Positions 54,716 to 64,000 of a DNA stretch of 64,000 bases are shown here, piece after piece (position 1 is the stretch's first letter; each line of letters begins with the position of its first letter). Source of the stretch: Ramlibacter sp. (GTDB lineage Bacteria; Pseudomonadota; Gammaproteobacteria; Burkholderiales; Burkholderiaceae_C); the NCBI GenBank assembly GCA_030695945.1, contig JAUYOG010000018.1, positions 62,001-126,000 of the forward strand. The letters run 5' to 3'. The notes below the pieces were generated by a model. It searched no databases and had not been told where the DNA came from. It saw nothing but the letters and a program-made list of their open reading frames with translations. Made by a program: the position numbers and the translations under genes.

Positions 54716-55621
54716 CTACTTCTTCGCGGGCGCGCCTGCCGCGCCCGAACTGCCGCGGAAGGCCTTGAAGAATTCGGAGCCGGCGGGATCCAGCACCATC
54801 ACGTCGCCCTTCTTGTTGAAGCTGGCCTTGTAGGCCTCCAGGCTGCGGTAGAACTGCGCGAACTGGGCATCGCGCCCGAACGCCTCGGCATAGATGTTCG
54901 CGGCCTGCGCGTCGCCCTCGCCCTTGACCTTCTGGGCGTCGCGGTAGGCATTGGCGATCGCCACCTCGCGCTGGCGGTCGGCGTCGGCGCGGATCTTCTC
55001 GCCCTCGGCCGCGCCGGTGGAGCGCAGCTCGTTGGCGACGCGCTTGCGTTCGGCCTCCATGCGGCGATAGACCGATTCGGTGATGGCGTCCACATAATCG
55101 GCGCGCGTGATGCGCACGTCCACGACGTCCACGCCCCAGGGCTTGGCGCCCTTCACGACTTCGAGCACTTCGCGCTTGACGTCGTTCATGAGCTGTTCGC
55201 GCTTGACGGAAAGCAGCTCGCGCACCGTGCGCCGGTTGATCTCTTCCTGGAAGGCGTTGCGCACCACGCGGTTGAGCTGGTTGGCGCCGGCGGCTTCGTC
55301 CAGGCCCACGTTGCGGATGTACTGCAGCGGGTCGGTGATGCGCCAGCGCACGTACCAGTCGATCACGACGCGCTGCTTCTCGGCCGTGAGCATGGGTTCC
55401 TGGTCGGGGCTGTCCAGCGTGAGCAGGCGCTTGTCGATGTACGACACGTTCTGGAACGGCGGCGGCCACTTGAAATTGAGGCCCGGCTCGGTGATCACTT
55501 CCTTGATCTGCCCAAGCGCATAGACGACGCCGAACTGGCGCTGGTCCACCACGAAGAGCATGGAGCTGAGGAGCGCGAGGGCCACCAGGGCCGACGTGAC
55601 GATGAATCCGATTCTGTTCAT
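54716..55621 (-). CDS. hflC: Protease modulator HflC
   Basis: This 301-residue SPFH/band 7 protein has an N-terminal anchor (IGFIVTSALVALALLSSMLF) and the band 7 motif VVDQRQFGVVYALGQ. The later LLSVKREQLMNDVKREVLEV and the coiled region with RMEAERKRVANELRSTGAA are typical. With HflK it forms the ring complex that modulates FtsH. It lies 15 bases after hflK. Confidence 0.94.
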   Translation of the reverse strand: MNRIGFIVTSALVALALLSSMLFVVDQRQFGVVYALGQIKEVITEPGLNFKWPPPFQNVSYIDKRLLTLDSPDQEPMLTAEKQRVVIDWYVRWRITDPLQYIRNVGLDEAAGANQLNRVVRNAFQEEINRRTVRELLSVKREQLMNDVKREVLEVVKGAKPWGVDVVDVRITRADYVDAITESVYRRMEAERKRVANELRSTGAAEGEKIRADADRQREVAIANAYRDAQKVKGEGDAQAANIYAEAFGRDAQFAQFYRSLEAYKASFNKKGDVMVLDPAGSEFFKAFRGSSGAAGAPAKK

Positions 55622-55636
55622 ATTCTGGTGCTCGCT

Positions 55637-56932
55637 TCAGCGCGTTTCGCGCTCGCGCGTGCGCGAGTTGTCGCGGGTGCGGGAGTCGGCGGGCAGGCCG
55701 GCGGCAGCGCCGGGTGCCGCCGGTGCGCCCGGCGCCGCGGCGGCCGGCTCCGTGGCTACGCCGCCCTGGGCGACCTGCTGCATGATCTTGTCCAGCGGCA
55801 GGTACAGCAGGGAGCCCTGGCGCGACTCGATCATCACCTTGGTCACGTTGCTGTAGATCTGCTGCATGGTGTCGATGTACATCCGGTCGCGCGTGACCTG
55901 CGGTGCACGCTGGTATTCGGCCAGCACCGACTTGAAGCGCTGCGAATCGCCCTGCGCCTGCGCGACGACCCTGGCCTTGTACGCGTCGGCTTCCTGCTGC
56001 AAGCGCGCCGCCGCGCCGACCGCGCGCGGGATCACGTCGTTGGCATAGGCCTGCGCCTCGTTCTTGGCGCGCTCGCGCTCCTGGCCGGCCTTGAGCACGT
56101 CGTCGAAGGCCGCCTGCACCTGCTCGGGCGGGCGCACGCCGCCTTGCTGCAGGTTGATGCCCACGACCTCGATGCCGACCTTGTAGCGGTCGAGGATGGT
56201 CTGCATCAGCGTGCGCACGCGCGGCGCGATCTGGTCGCGCTCCTCGGCCAGGGCCGAGTCCATCCTCATCTTGCCGACGGTCTCGCGCACGGCCGTTTCA
56301 GCCGCCTGCACCACCGCGTCGGCGGGGTTCTTGCTCTCGAACAAATATGCGCGCGCATCGGAAAGGCGGTACTGCACGGCGAACTTGATCTCGACGATGT
56401 TCTCGTCCTCGGTCAGCATCGCCGACTCGCGCAGCCCCGTGGCCTTGACCACGTTGTCGCGGCCGACGTCCACCGAGCGGATCTGCGTGACGAACACGAG
56501 TTCGTGGCGCTGGATCGGGTACGGCAGCCGCCAGTTGAAACCGGCCCCCACGGTGGACTTGTAGCGCCCGAACTGCGTGATGACGGCCTGCTGGCCTTCC
56601 TGCACGATGAAGAAACCCGTGCCCAGCCAGATCAGCACCACCACCGCGGCCACCAGGCCGGCGCCGATGCCGGCGCTTTTCATGTCGGGCTGGAAATTGC
56701 CGCCGCCGCCAAAGCCGCCGCCGCCGTTGTCAGGGCGCCGGCCCTTGCCGCCGCCGAAGAGGCCCCCGAGCTTGCGGTTGAAATCGCGCCAGAGTTCGTC
56801 CAGGTCCGGGGGCCCCTGGTTCGGCCCCTTGTCGCGCCCATTGCCTTCCGGCTTGTTGGGGTCGGGGCGGTTGCTTTCCGACTGCTTCTCGTCGCTGCCG
56901 CGGCCCCAGCGCGGATCGTTCAGGTTGAACAT
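55637..56932 (-). CDS. hflK: FtsH protease activity modulator HflK
   Basis: This 431-residue protein has a cytoplasmic Gly-rich N terminus (PPDLDELWRDFNRKLGGLFG), one membrane segment (about residues 90-110) and a band 7 domain (IVQEGQQAVITQFGRY), then a coiled coil and an Ala/Pro-rich tail. It is the membrane partner of HflC. ATG 56932 (MFNLNDPRWGRG) gives an N terminus similar in length to E. coli HflK. ATG 56989 (MNFQIRSLPWAG) is a real alternative giving 450 residues. Confidence 0.9.
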   Translation of the reverse strand: MFNLNDPRWGRGSDEKQSESNRPDPNKPEGNGRDKGPNQGPPDLDELWRDFNRKLGGLFGGGKGRRPDNGGGGFGGGGNFQPDMKSAGIGAGLVAAVVVLIWLGTGFFIVQEGQQAVITQFGRYKSTVGAGFNWRLPYPIQRHELVFVTQIRSVDVGRDNVVKATGLRESAMLTEDENIVEIKFAVQYRLSDARAYLFESKNPADAVVQAAETAVRETVGKMRMDSALAEERDQIAPRVRTLMQTILDRYKVGIEVVGINLQQGGVRPPEQVQAAFDDVLKAGQERERAKNEAQAYANDVIPRAVGAAARLQQEADAYKARVVAQAQGDSQRFKSVLAEYQRAPQVTRDRMYIDTMQQIYSNVTKVMIESRQGSLLYLPLDKIMQQVAQGGVATEPAAAAPGAPAAPGAAAGLPADSRTRDNSRTRERETR

Positions 56933-57036
56933 TCCCCTGATCCGGCCTTTCAGCCCCGCCCATGGCAGGCTGCGTATTTGGAAGTTCATCGCGCTTAAGT
57001 TTCTTTCTTGTTGCATTGTGCCCAACCGGGGCCGCC

Positions 57037-58236
57037 CTAGGCGGGCGTGTCGTGCAATTCCGGGACATGGCGCTCGGATTGGCTTTCTCCGTTGCGCTGG
57101 CTCAATTCTTCCACCAATTGGCGGCGCAGCGCGGGCAGGCCTTCCCCGGTGCGGCTGCTCACGAACAGGCGCGGGACACGGGTGCCTTCCAGCTCGAAGG
57201 CGTCGACCGCCTGGCGGGGCCGCTGCTCGGAAGGGACCGCGTCAAGCTTGTTGAACACCAGCACCTGCGGCACGTCCCCGGCGCCGATCTCGCGCAGCAC
57301 GCGCTGCACTTCGGCGATCTGCTCGGGGTGATCCGGGTTGGCGGCGTCCACCACGTGCAGCAGCAGGTCGGCATCGACGGCCTCCTGCAGCGTGGCCTGG
57401 AACGCATCGATCAGGCCGTGCGGCAGGTCTCGGATGAAGCCCACGGTGTCGGAAAGCGAGACCGAACGGCCGGCGAAGTCCCCGCTGCCTTCGGCCGGAC
57501 CGAGATAGAGCTGGCGGGTGGTGGTGTCCAGGGTGGCGAACAGCTGGTCGGCCGTATAGGCGCGGGCCTTGACCAGCGCGTTGAACAGCGTGGACTTGCC
57601 GGCGTTGGTGTAGCCGACCAGAGAGATGTTGAAGGCCCCGCGGCGCTCGCGCTGGCGGCGCTGGGTGTGGCGCTGCTTCTTGACCTTTTCCAGCCGCTCG
57701 CGGGTGCGCTTGATGGCGTCGCCGATCATCCGGCGGTCCAGCTCGATCTGCTTTTCGCCCGGGCCGCCACGCACGCCGGCGCCGCCGGTCTGGCGTTCCA
57801 GGTGGGACCAGCGCCGGACCAGCCGCGTGCTCACGTACTGCAGGCGCGCCAGCTCGACCTGCAGCTTGCCCTCATGGCTGCGCGCCCGCTGCGCGAAGAT
57901 CTCCAGGATGAGCAAGGTTCGGTCGTTGACCGGCAGCTCCAGGTGCCGCTCCAGGTTGCGCTGCTGCGCCGGGCTGAGGGCCTGGTCGAAAAGGATTTCG
58001 TTGGCGCCGGTCTGCGCGGCGAGCAATTTGATCTCGTCGGCCTTGCCCTTGCCGATGAAGAGCGCGGCATCGGGCGCCTTGCGCTTGCAGGACACGCGGG
58101 CGACGGGTGTCAGGCCGGCCGTTTGGGCGAGCAGGCCGAGTTCCTCGAGGTCGCCATCGAAATGCGGCAGGCCCAAGTCCACGCCCACGAGGATCGTGGG
58201 AGCGGTTGGGCGGTCGGGCGTTTCGGGCAGGCTCAA
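57037..58236 (-). CDS. hflX: GTPase HflX
   Basis: This 399-residue ribosome-associated GTPase has an N-terminal HflX domain with the Gly-rich loop GGAGVRGGPGEKQIELDRR, followed by a GTPase domain: P-loop GYTNAGKSTLFNAL, DTVGFIRDLPHGL and NKLD. It splits stalled ribosomes. The start is a TTG at 58236 with weak signals; no ATG is nearby, so the true start might be slightly different. It lies between hfq and hflK as in many betaproteobacteria. Confidence 0.92.
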   Translation of the reverse strand: MSLPETPDRPTAPTILVGVDLGLPHFDGDLEELGLLAQTAGLTPVARVSCKRKAPDAALFIGKGKADEIKLLAAQTGANEILFDQALSPAQQRNLERHLELPVNDRTLLILEIFAQRARSHEGKLQVELARLQYVSTRLVRRWSHLERQTGGAGVRGGPGEKQIELDRRMIGDAIKRTRERLEKVKKQRHTQRRQRERRGAFNISLVGYTNAGKSTLFNALVKARAYTADQLFATLDTTTRQLYLGPAEGSGDFAGRSVSLSDTVGFIRDLPHGLIDAFQATLQEAVDADLLLHVVDAANPDHPEQIAEVQRVLREIGAGDVPQVLVFNKLDAVPSEQRPRQAVDAFELEGTRVPRLFVSSRTGEGLPALRRQLVEELSQRNGESQSERHVPELHDTPA

Positions 58237-58312
58237 GTGCGAGGAATCAGGTAGGCGGAGTCGTCGGAGGCCATCTGCCTGCGTGCGCCTTTCGGGCGCC
58301 CAGTGCGCGGCT

Positions 58313-58561
58313 TCAAGCCGGTCCGGCTTCGGTGCTTTCGGCCGTGGAGAAGTTCACGGCACGGCCGGGCACGATGGTGGAGATGGCGTGCTTGTAGACC
58401 ATCTGGGTCACGGTGTTGCGCAGCAGCACAACGTACTGGTCAAAAGACTCGATCTGGCCTTGCAGCTTGATGCCGTTGACGAGGTAAATCGACACCGGCA
58501 CATGCTCGCGACGCAAGGTGTTGAGAAATGGGTCTTGTAGAAGCTGCCCTTTGTTGCTCAC
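58313..58561 (-). CDS. hfq: RNA chaperone Hfq
   Basis: This 82-residue Hfq starts [20 protein letters not shown] and has the Sm2 motif [10 protein letters not shown]. Distal and proximal face residues (QDPFLN and YKHA) are conserved. A GTG start at 58561 follows GGAGAATATC at good distance. Upstream frame residues to 58615 do not match Hfq. A weak promoter candidate lies on the minus strand at about 58612-58640. Confidence 0.96.
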   Translation of the reverse strand: MSNKGQLLQDPFLNTLRREHVPVSIYLVNGIKLQGQIESFDQYVVLLRNTVTQMVYKHAISTIVPGRAVNFSTAESTEAGPA

Positions 58562-58735
58562 GATATTCTCCGTGTTCCGCATTCGGAAGTGTTGTTGGAA
58601 ACTGCACCTTACCACAGCAAGCTAGCTGTGCAAGTAGGCTAAAACCGATCCGTCCGCCCTGTCGCACAGCTGGGTCCGAAAACCGGGTCTTCAAGGGGCG
58701 GCCCGGCGGAAGTAGCCGCGGGCGCCGACACGCCG

Positions 58736-60073
58736 TCATTCCTTGTCGGCGTAGGGGTTGCGGGACGTTTTCATCTCGATCCGCAGGGGCGTGCCCACCA
58801 GCTTGAATTCCTGGCGGAACCGCCCCTCGAGGAAGCGCTTGTAGGCTTCGGTGACATGTTCCAGCGAGTTGCCGTGCACGATGATCACGGGGGGGTTCAT
58901 CCCCCCCTGGTGCGCGTAGCGCAGCTTGGGGCGGAACATGCCCGCCCGCTTGGGCGACTGGAACTGCACCGCCTCCAGCAGCAGCCGCGTGAGCACCGGG
59001 GTGGGCATCTTGATCATGGCCGAGCGGTGCGCCTGGGCGATCGCCGTCCACACCGGGCCCAGACCCTGGCGCTTGATGGCCGAGATGAAATGCAGCGGGG
59101 CGAACTTCAGGAAGGCCAGGCGGGTTTCGATCTGCCGCCGCACCTGCTCGCGCTGGTACTCGTCCACGGCGTCCCATTTGTTGACGGCAAGGACCACCGC
59201 CCGGCCACTTTCGAGGATGTAGCCGGCAATGTGGGCATCCTGGTCGGTCACGCCCTGGGTGGCGTCCAGCAGCAGCAGCACGACATTGGCCGATTCGATG
59301 GCCTGCAGCGTCTTGACCACCGAGAACTTCTCGATCGCCTCGAACACCTTGCCCTTCTTGCGCAGGCCCGCCGTGTCGATGAGCTCGAATTTCTGCCCGC
59401 CCCGCTCGAAGGGCACCGTGATCGCGTCCCGGGTGGTTCCCGGCAGGTCGAAGGCGACGAGGCGCTCCTCGCCGAGCCAGGTATTGATGAGCGTGGACTT
59501 GCCCACGTTGGGCCGGCCGGCCACCGCCAGCTTGGTGACCGTGGGATCGGCCTCCTCGCCCGTTTCGTCCTCGTCCGGGAGGTTGAGCGGCTCGAACGCC
59601 TTTTCGACCAGGCTGCGGATGCCCTGGCCGTGCGCGGCCGAGACCGGGTGCACCTCGCCGAGCCCGAGCTCGTAGAACTCCGTGAGCTGCACGCCCTCGG
59701 TCATGCCCTCGGCCTTGTTGGCGCAAAGCACCGTCGGCTTTCCGAGCTTGCGCAGGTACTTGGCAATGTCGTAGTCCTGCGCGGAAAGGCCACCGCGGGC
59801 ATCGACCACGAAGATCACGACGTCGGCTTCGGCCACGGCCTGGCGGGTCTGCTTGGCCATCTCCATGTAGATGCCGCTCTCGGCCGTGGGCTCGAACCCG
59901 CCGGTGTCGATGACGATGAACTCGAGCTTGCCGTGCTTCGCGTTGCCGTAGTGGCGGTCGCGCGTGAGGCCGGCGAAGTCGGCCACGATGGCGTCGCGTG
60001 ATTGGGTCAGCCGGTTGAACAGCGTCGATTTGCCGACATTGGGGCGGCCCACCAGGGCCAATACGGGTTTCAT
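58736..60073 (-). CDS. der: Ribosome biogenesis GTPase Der
   Basis: This 445-residue protein has two tandem GTPase domains, P-loops [12 protein letters not shown] near residue 8 and [12 protein letters not shown] near residue 185, plus a C-terminal KH-like domain. It is essential for 50S assembly. It follows bamB after a short dispersed repeat and precedes hfq. Confidence 0.95.
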   Translation of the reverse strand: MKPVLALVGRPNVGKSTLFNRLTQSRDAIVADFAGLTRDRHYGNAKHGKLEFIVIDTGGFEPTAESGIYMEMAKQTRQAVAEADVVIFVVDARGGLSAQDYDIAKYLRKLGKPTVLCANKAEGMTEGVQLTEFYELGLGEVHPVSAAHGQGIRSLVEKAFEPLNLPDEDETGEEADPTVTKLAVAGRPNVGKSTLINTWLGEERLVAFDLPGTTRDAITVPFERGGQKFELIDTAGLRKKGKVFEAIEKFSVVKTLQAIESANVVLLLLDATQGVTDQDAHIAGYILESGRAVVLAVNKWDAVDEYQREQVRRQIETRLAFLKFAPLHFISAIKRQGLGPVWTAIAQAHRSAMIKMPTPVLTRLLLEAVQFQSPKRAGMFRPKLRYAHQGGMNPPVIIVHGNSLEHVTEAYKRFLEGRFRQEFKLVGTPLRIEMKTSRNPYADKE

Positions 60074-60107
60074 TCAGGGAGGACTGGCCGTCAATGACTT
60101 GAGCGCC

Positions 60108-60180
60108 GCCGGGCCGCCCCAAGGCGCGAAGGCCCCCTCGGGGGGCAGCGCAGCGGCCTTGGCCGCAAGCGTGGGGGCCA
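60108..60180. repeat. Comamonadaceae-type dispersed repeat, copy 1
   Basis: GCCGGGCCGCCCCAAGGCG (60108-60126), a hairpin around CCCCCTCGGGGG, then AAGCGTGGGGGCCA. It shares these blocks with 62103-62176. It starts three bases after the bamB stop (60184) in the minus direction and ends before der. Confidence 0.75.
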
Positions 60181-60183
60181 CAT

Positions 60184-61347
60184 TCATTGGGGTACGAACC
60201 CGTGGATGCCGCCGTTCCGGGTGACGATGACGAGCGTGTTGCCGGCCACGACCGGCGCCGCCGCGATCGCGGAGCCGTCGGTGGTCAGCCGGTTGAGCAG
60301 CGAACCGTCCTCGCGCGACAGCATGTGGACGAAGCCCGTGCTGTCGCCCACCACGACCGATCGGCCCAGCGCCAGCGGCGCCGTGAGCCCGCGGTATTGC
60401 AGCTTGTCGCTCAGCCAGGCGCGCTCGCCGTTTTCGCGCTTCCACGCCACGACCTTGCCGTCCGCCTCGGTGCCGAACACCAGCTTGTCGTCGCCATGGA
60501 CGCCCTCCGAACCGTTCGAAGGCTTTGTCCACACGACGGCGCCGCGGCCGGCGTCGACGCACCCGACCGTGGCCTGGAAGGCGCGCGCGCAGATGGATTC
60601 GCCAACCCGGCTGACGGAGCCCACCAGGTCCACCAGGCGCTCGACGTCGTTGAGCCCGCGCGGGGAGGCCAGGGGCGCTTCCCACCGGCTGGCGCCGGTG
60701 AGCGGGTTCAGCCCGGCCAGGCGGCCCGACAGGCCCACCACCAGCGTATCGCCGACTGCCAGCATGACCCCCGCGTGGCGCAGCACCAGCGGCTCGCCGG
60801 CGCGCTGCTGCGTCCAGAGCTTGCGGCCGCTCTGGCCGTCGAATGCGGAAACCGCCCGATCGGCCGTCAGCACGAAGACGCGGCCGCCGGCGACGAAGGG
60901 CGCCGTGTAGCCCACGGCCGAGAGCTTCTGGCGCCACGCCTCCTTGCCGGCCGACAGGGCCACGAGTTCGTTGGCGCGGGTGATCACCGCGACCAGCTTG
61001 CCGTCGCTGCCGGCCCCGGCCGCGATCGGCCCGCCGGCGCTGGCGCGCCAGATGTCGCGCCCGGTGGCGGGGTCGATCACCGCCACGGCGCCGTCGCTCG
61101 AGGCCACGGTCACGGCGCCGCCATTGGTGTTCACCGAAAGGGGAAAGCCGACCTCACCGACCTTGGCGGTCCATGCGGGGCGTACGGCCAGCAGCGCCGG
61201 GTTGGGTGGCAGCTCCGCCGGTTTGGGCTTTTCAGCGCCGCCACCCAGGAAGGACGGCAGGGAGAAGTTCGTGGGGAGGATGGAACAGCCGGCCAGGGTG
61301 GCTACGGCCAGTGCGCAGGCAGCGCGTGCAGCGAAACGGGTCATCAT
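60184..61347 (-). CDS. bamB: Outer membrane assembly lipoprotein BamB
   Basis: This 387-residue protein has a lipobox (VATLAGC) and a series of beta-propeller repeats with PQQ-like blades (for example GGAVTVASSDGAVAVIDPAT and AVSAFDGQSGRKLW). It is the BAM complex subunit in the outer membrane. Its ATG at 61347 overlaps the upstream stop (ATGA). Confidence 0.93.
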   Translation of the reverse strand: MMTRFAARAACALAVATLAGCSILPTNFSLPSFLGGGAEKPKPAELPPNPALLAVRPAWTAKVGEVGFPLSVNTNGGAVTVASSDGAVAVIDPATGRDIWRASAGGPIAAGAGSDGKLVAVITRANELVALSAGKEAWRQKLSAVGYTAPFVAGGRVFVLTADRAVSAFDGQSGRKLWTQQRAGEPLVLRHAGVMLAVGDTLVVGLSGRLAGLNPLTGASRWEAPLASPRGLNDVERLVDLVGSVSRVGESICARAFQATVGCVDAGRGAVVWTKPSNGSEGVHGDDKLVFGTEADGKVVAWKRENGERAWLSDKLQYRGLTAPLALGRSVVVGDSTGFVHMLSREDGSLLNRLTTDGSAIAAAPVVAGNTLVIVTRNGGIHGFVPQ

Positions 61348-62036
61348 GGTTTGGCGCCTCCCGAAGCGGCCGGGGCGGCGGGCGCCGCGAGCTGTTGCGG
61401 ATCGACGCCCAGGGCACTGAGCTTGACCTCGACCAGGCGCCGGTATTCGGTGCGTTCGTCCATCGTCCTGAAGGCCCTGGTGTATTCGGCCTTGGCTTCG
61501 GCTTTCTTGCCCTGGGCGGCGTAAACGTCGCCCCGGCGGTCCGCCGCGAGTCCCTCGAATTCCTTGGGAAATTCCCCCGCCAGCTGCTTGAGTGCTTCGT
61601 CGTACGACTTGGCCTCCAGCAGGATCGCAGCCAACCGCAGCCGCGCCAGCGCCTGGTAGCCCTCGTCGGAGGACTTGTCGGCAACCCAGGCGAGCGCCGC
61701 CTTGGCGCCCTCGGCATTGCCCTTGTCGGCCATCGACTTGGCGGCCAGCAGGCCGGCCTGCTGCGCGTACGTGGTGCGGCCGAACTTGTCCTTCATGTCG
61801 GAAAACGCGCGCTCGACCCGCGTGACGTCACCGCCCGCCGCCGCCCGCTCGACCTCGTCGAACATGGCGGCAGCCTGGGCGCCCTGCGTGCGCTGCCAGT
61901 AGTTCCAGCCGTTCCAGGCGGCGATGGAGCCGAAGACGGCAATCACGACCCAGGTGATGAGGTTGCCGTACTCGTTCCAGAAGTGCTTGATCTCGGCAAG
62001 CTGTTCCTGTTCTTCGAGATCGAGGTGTTTTGCCAT
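61344..62036 (-). CDS. TPR-like inner membrane protein (YfgM-like)
   Basis: This 230-residue protein begins with LEEQEQLAEIKHFWNEYGNL, has one membrane segment (about residues 27-46) and a tail of helical TPR-like repeats. Like E. coli YfgM, it lies between hisS and bamB. It is thought to link to the Sec translocon and periplasmic chaperones. Overlap with bamB is four bases. Confidence 0.9.
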   Translation of the reverse strand: MAKHLDLEEQEQLAEIKHFWNEYGNLITWVVIAVFGSIAAWNGWNYWQRTQGAQAAAMFDEVERAAAGGDVTRVERAFSDMKDKFGRTTYAQQAGLLAAKSMADKGNAEGAKAALAWVADKSSDEGYQALARLRLAAILLEAKSYDEALKQLAGEFPKEFEGLAADRRGDVYAAQGKKAEAKAEYTRAFRTMDERTEYRRLVEVKLSALGVDPQQLAAPAAPAASGGAKP

Positions 62037-62102
62037 TGTGTTGTTGTCCTGCTTGGAGCCTGCGATTGTATGAGGCGCCGCAGCGCCCTGCCCTCAGTCG
62101 GC

Positions 62103-62176
62103 GCCGGGCCGCCCCAAGGCGACTGAAGCCCCCTCGGGGGGCAGCGACGTACACGAAGTGACAAGCGTGGGGGCCA
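62103..62176. repeat. Comamonadaceae-type dispersed repeat, copy 2
   Basis: Same blocks as the copy at 60108-60180, in the same direction, with GACTGAAG replacing part of the middle. It begins directly after the hisS stop (62180) and lies before the YfgM-like start (62036). Confidence 0.75.
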
Positions 62177-62179
62177 TGA

Positions 62180-63463
62180 TCACGCCTTGAGGGAGCCGGC
62201 CCAGGCGCCCGGGTCACCCAGCGGGCGCTGCACCTGCGCGCCTGCGCCGTCGCGCAGCGACTTGACCGTCACCGCGCCCTGCGCCAGTTCGTCCGCCCCG
62301 AATATCAGCGCGTAACGCGCGCCGCTGGCGTCGGCCCGCTTGAACTGGGACTTCATGCTGCCCATGCCCTCTGCCGAGCCCGCGTGCATCTGCACGCTCA
62401 CGCCAGCGCCCCGCAGCGCCTGGAGGTTCGCGAGCACGAGCGGCAGGGCTTGCGCGTCCGGGACGATGGCGTAGGCATCGGGCGCCGGGGCGGCGATCTC
62501 GCCGGCCTGCTGCCGGATGAGATCCAGCACGCGCTCCAGCCCCATCCCCCAACCCACTGCCGGGGTCGGCTTTCCGCCGAGGACTTCGAACAGGCCGTCG
62601 TAGCGTCCGCCCCCGCACAGGGTGCCTTGCGCGCCCAGCTCATCGGTGATGAACTCGAACACCGTGTGGCTGTAGTAATCCAGGCCCCGCACCAGCCGCG
62701 GATTGACCTTGCAGGACACGCCGCAAGCCCCGAGCAGCCGCTGCACGGCCTCGAACCGGGCCAGCGACGCGTCGCCGAGGAAGCCGAGCAATTGCGGCGC
62801 ATCGCCGACCATCTTCTGCATGGCGGGATTCTTGGTGTCCAGGATGCGCAGCGGGTTGCTGTGCAACCGGCGCCGGGCGTCCTCGTCCAGCAGTCCGGCG
62901 TGTTGCTCGAAATAGGCCACCAGCGCGGCGCGGTGCGCCTGCCGTTCGGCGGGGATGCCCAGGCTGTTGAGCTCCACGCGGATGTTGCGCAGGCCCAGGC
63001 CGGTGAGCAGCTCGTATGCCAGCAGCATCAGCTCCGCGTCCACCTCGGCGCCGGGAAAGCCGAGCACCTCGGCGCCCAGCTGGTAGAACTGGCGGTAACG
63101 CCCGCGCTGGGGGCGCTCGTGCCGGAACATCGGGCCCATGTAATACAGGCGCTTGCCGCCGTCGTAGGTGAGGTTGTGCTCGATCGCCGCGCGCACCACG
63201 CCCGGCGTGTTCTCGGGCCGCAGGGTGAGCTGCTCGCCGTTGAGCCTGTCCTCGAAGGAGTACATCTCCTTTTCGACGATGTCGGTGGTTTCGCCCGTGC
63301 CGCGCACGAAGAGCTGGGTGGGCTCGACGATCGGTGTGCGGATGTTGCGGTAGGCATAGCGCGCCATCAGTGTGCGCACCTTGTCCTCCAGCCATTCCCA
63401 GCGCGCCGATTCCGGCGGCAGGATGTCGTTCATGCCTTTGACGGCATTCAGTTTTTCGGCCAT
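62180..63463 (-). CDS. hisS: Histidyl-tRNA synthetase
   Basis: This 427-residue class II synthetase starts [20 protein letters not shown] and has class motif 2 in [21 protein letters not shown]. The histidine-binding motif is [15 protein letters not shown], and [14 protein letters not shown] precedes the arginine-containing [11 protein letters not shown]. Length is normal. It follows ispG by 13 bases. Confidence 0.96.
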   Translation of the reverse strand: MAEKLNAVKGMNDILPPESARWEWLEDKVRTLMARYAYRNIRTPIVEPTQLFVRGTGETTDIVEKEMYSFEDRLNGEQLTLRPENTPGVVRAAIEHNLTYDGGKRLYYMGPMFRHERPQRGRYRQFYQLGAEVLGFPGAEVDAELMLLAYELLTGLGLRNIRVELNSLGIPAERQAHRAALVAYFEQHAGLLDEDARRRLHSNPLRILDTKNPAMQKMVGDAPQLLGFLGDASLARFEAVQRLLGACGVSCKVNPRLVRGLDYYSHTVFEFITDELGAQGTLCGGGRYDGLFEVLGGKPTPAVGWGMGLERVLDLIRQQAGEIAAPAPDAYAIVPDAQALPLVLANLQALRGAGVSVQMHAGSAEGMGSMKSQFKRADASGARYALIFGADELAQGAVTVKSLRDGAGAQVQRPLGDPGAWAGSLKA

Positions 63464-63476
63464 GTTCTTCTTGGGG

Positions 63477-64000
<524 letters not shown>

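Overview
The window is a G+C-rich (about two thirds by eye), densely coded chromosomal segment. It most likely comes from a betaproteobacterium of the Burkholderiales, family Comamonadaceae (Ramlibacter/Variovorax-like). The reasons are the gene order ispG-hisS-(TPR protein)-bamB-der-hfq-hflX-hflK-hflC-DUF2065-hisZ-purA-phosphoribosyltransferase, a tripartite tricarboxylate transporter (TTT), many DUF families common in that group, and short dispersed palindromic repeats typical of those genomes. No rRNA, tRNA, CRISPR, prophage or insertion sequence was seen. Genus is inference.

Layout. 1-9.5 kb: a partial DUF2868 membrane protein, a YgiQ-type radical SAM protein, an SH3 protein, a FAD monooxygenase/DUF2783/MarR operon with nested overlaps, a CHRD lipoprotein, and an overlapping crotonase plus Ldh-type oxidoreductase pair. 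9.5-13 kb: the TTT operon (permease, small membrane subunit, periplasmic receptor) behind a perfect GntR-type palindrome. 13-26.7 kb: many small disordered, secreted or DUF proteins mixed with housekeeping enzymes (GST, 2-keto-acid decarboxylase, exonuclease III, RsgA-type GTPase) and a divergent FtsH-like protease. 26.7-28.6 kb: a VOC/VOC/ArsR/SRPBCC operon with a near-consensus promoter. 28.8-37 kb: fatty-acid and aldehyde metabolism (acyl-CoA dehydrogenase, frameshifted peptidase M19, thiolase, FadB-type multifunctional protein, coniferyl-aldehyde-type dehydrogenase, SDR). 37-47 kb: a MarR-GNAT fusion, EamA and chromate transporters, hydrolase, thioesterase, GNATs, VOC, lipoproteins, sirtuin and RlmB. 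47-51 kb: a YbbA-type ABC ATPase divergent from a TesA-type esterase, tRNA 2-selenouridine synthase and a cystathionine beta-lyase-type enzyme. 51-64 kb: the long collinear minus-strand housekeeping cluster running from ispG to the phosphoribosyltransferase.

Main discovery candidate. Several unrelated small genes between 7 and 26 kb (a disordered Gln-rich protein, three tiny hydrophilic proteins, a CHRD lipoprotein, a DUF2231 membrane protein) carry the same gene-oriented upstream bipartite element: TCC(T/G)ACA, about 20 bases, then roughly CTAnnnTGG, placed 24-62 bases before the start codon. RcnB-type and DUF3606 genes carry only the first box. This looks like the promoter of an alternative-sigma regulon, probably a stress or envelope response. 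I do not recognise the sigma factor.

Other notable structures. A composite repeat of about 270 bases occurs twice (1121-1392 and 9517-9790) and is built from two inverted modules, each with its own inverted tips. A smaller palindrome pair at 54330-54441 follows the same plan. Typical Comamonadaceae repeats sit directly after bamB and hisS, and a palindromic repeat abuts the start of the FadB-like gene. One transporter gene appears to lack a normal start codon and may begin with ATC.
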